The translations under genes and the position numbers were made by a program. From positions 1-12,975 of the forward strand of contig JABABO010000161.1 of the NCBI GenBank assembly GCA_014238195.1: DNA of 12,975 nucleotides, read 5' to 3'. A model generated the notes under the pieces. It had not been told where the DNA came from. It ran no database searches and was given only the letters and a program-made list of their open reading frames with translations. Positions 12,328 to 12,975 of the stretch are shown piece after piece. The stretch is from Kordiimonadaceae bacterium (lineage in GTDB: Bacteria > Pseudomonadota > Alphaproteobacteria > Sphingomonadales > Kordiimonadaceae). Within the stretch, counting starts at the first letter, position 1. Each line of letters opens with the position of its first letter.

Positions 12328-12975
12328 ATGCAGTCGCAAACAGATCACATATTAGGGTCCGACCCAACTTTTCTTGATGTCATGGACCATGTCAGCCAAG
12401 CCGCACCGCTTGATCGTCCCCTTCTGGTGATTGGTGAACGTGGCACAGGCAAGGAAATGATCGCCGCACGCTTGCATTATCTTTCCAACCGATGGAACCA
12501 ACATTTTCAAAAAATGAATTGTGCAGCACTGCCTGACACTTTGCTGGAAAGCGAACTTTTTGGCTATGAAGCTGGGGCTTTTACAGGGGCGCAAAAGCAG
12601 CGTATTGGCCGTTTTGAAACGGCAGATAACGGCAGTCTTTTTTTGGATGAGATTGGTACAATGAGCATGGCAGCGCAAGAAAAGCTCTTGCGGGTCATCG
12701 AATATGGGGAATTTGAGCGGGTCGGTGGTTCAAAGTCCATTCAGACCGATACCCGAATCATCGCAGCCACCAACGCTGATCTGCCGAGTCTGGCAGCGGC
12801 AGGAAATTTCCGAGCCGACCTGATGGATCGACTGAGTTTCGATGTCATCACCATACCGCCGTTGCGGCATCGCGAGGATGACATTCTCAGACTGGCCGAA
12901 CATTTCGCCAGGCGTATGGCCAGTGAACTGTCCCACGAGCTTTTTCCCGGCTTTTCCAAGACCGCAGAGCAATCA
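12328..12975 (+). CDS. pspF: PspF, sigma-54-dependent activator of the psp operon (3' end beyond the window)
   Basis: The 216 visible codons encode a AAA+ bacterial enhancer-binding protein without an N-terminal receiver domain, as in E. coli PspF. Motifs are Walker A GERGTGKE (36-43), the sigma-54-contacting GAFTGA loop (83-88), Walker B SLFLDE (103-108) and Arg162/Arg168 in FRADLMDRL (arginine fingers). Trp56 in YLSNRW matches the E. coli residue implicated in PspA inhibition, down to its number. The start is fixed by alignment of HILGSDPTF with the beginning of E. coli PspF. No Shine-Dalgarno is visible before the ATG; the last candidate operator repeat occupies that place, so basal expression may be low. 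The C-terminal HTH is outside the window. The gene is divergent from the psp operon. Confidence 0.96.
   Translation, partial: MQSQTDHILGSDPTFLDVMDHVSQAAPLDRPLLVIGERGTGKEMIAARLHYLSNRWNQHFQKMNCAALPDTLLESELFGYEAGAFTGAQKQRIGRFETADNGSLFLDEIGTMSMAAQEKLLRVIEYGEFERVGGSKSIQTDTRIIAATNADLPSLAAAGNFRADLMDRLSFDVITIPPLRHREDDILRLAEHFARRMASELSHELFPGFSKTAEQS

Noticed and set aside
12352..12678. 108-aa minus-strand ORF opposite pspF
   Set aside because: The plus strand here encodes the conserved AAA+ core of PspF; the minus frame is incidental.

Overview
The window looks like chromosome from an alphaproteobacterium of moderate GC content. The pointers are a two-cysteine NifU/IscU-type scaffold gene divergent from folE-hisI, a glutaryl-CoA dehydrogenase/CaiB-type CoA-transferase pair with a divergent LysR gene, a divergent pspF/pspABC locus, and a lone sufE. 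The genus cannot be fixed from this sequence. Gene density is high and I see no complete transposon, prophage, tRNA, rRNA or CRISPR array.

Layout. Positions 1-66 hold the tail of a dispersed repeat. 67-2094 is a two-gene unit (YdjA-like nitroreductase, then a SelO/YdiU protein AMPylase) that meets a NifU-like Fe-S scaffold gene tail to tail with a 4-bp overlap. The 229-bp gap at 2535-2763 carries a candidate promoter and a structured leader (possible THF-II/folE-motif riboswitch) ahead of folE, followed by hisI. 3963-6369 (minus) is a CoA-transferase/gcdH operon for glutarate and glutaryl-CoA catabolism, with a divergent LysR regulator (6469-7344) and two phased LysR-type dyads between them. 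7345-7786 holds a repeat copy and a roughly 215-nt hairpin-rich leader of an RhlE-type DEAD-box helicase (7787-9415). sufE (minus) follows. 9970-10339 holds two near-identical repeat copies on either side of the psp operon terminator. 10340-12071 (minus) is the phage-shock operon: an unrecognised 63-aa ORF, pspA, pspB and pspC. It reads from a strong sigma-54 promoter with an IHF site and phased upstream repeats, divergent from pspF, which runs off the right edge.

How the parts work together. PspF, sigma-54, IHF, PspA and PspBC form a complete envelope-stress circuit, with one small gene inserted at its head. GcdH and the CoA-transferase together take glutarate to crotonyl-CoA under LysR control. 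FolE starts pterin synthesis and HisI is a histidine-pathway enzyme.

The most novel-looking elements are a family of about 106-bp double-hairpin intergenic repeats (three clear copies, one partial and one doubtful remnant), the leaders of folE and of the helicase gene, and the small psp-operon ORF.
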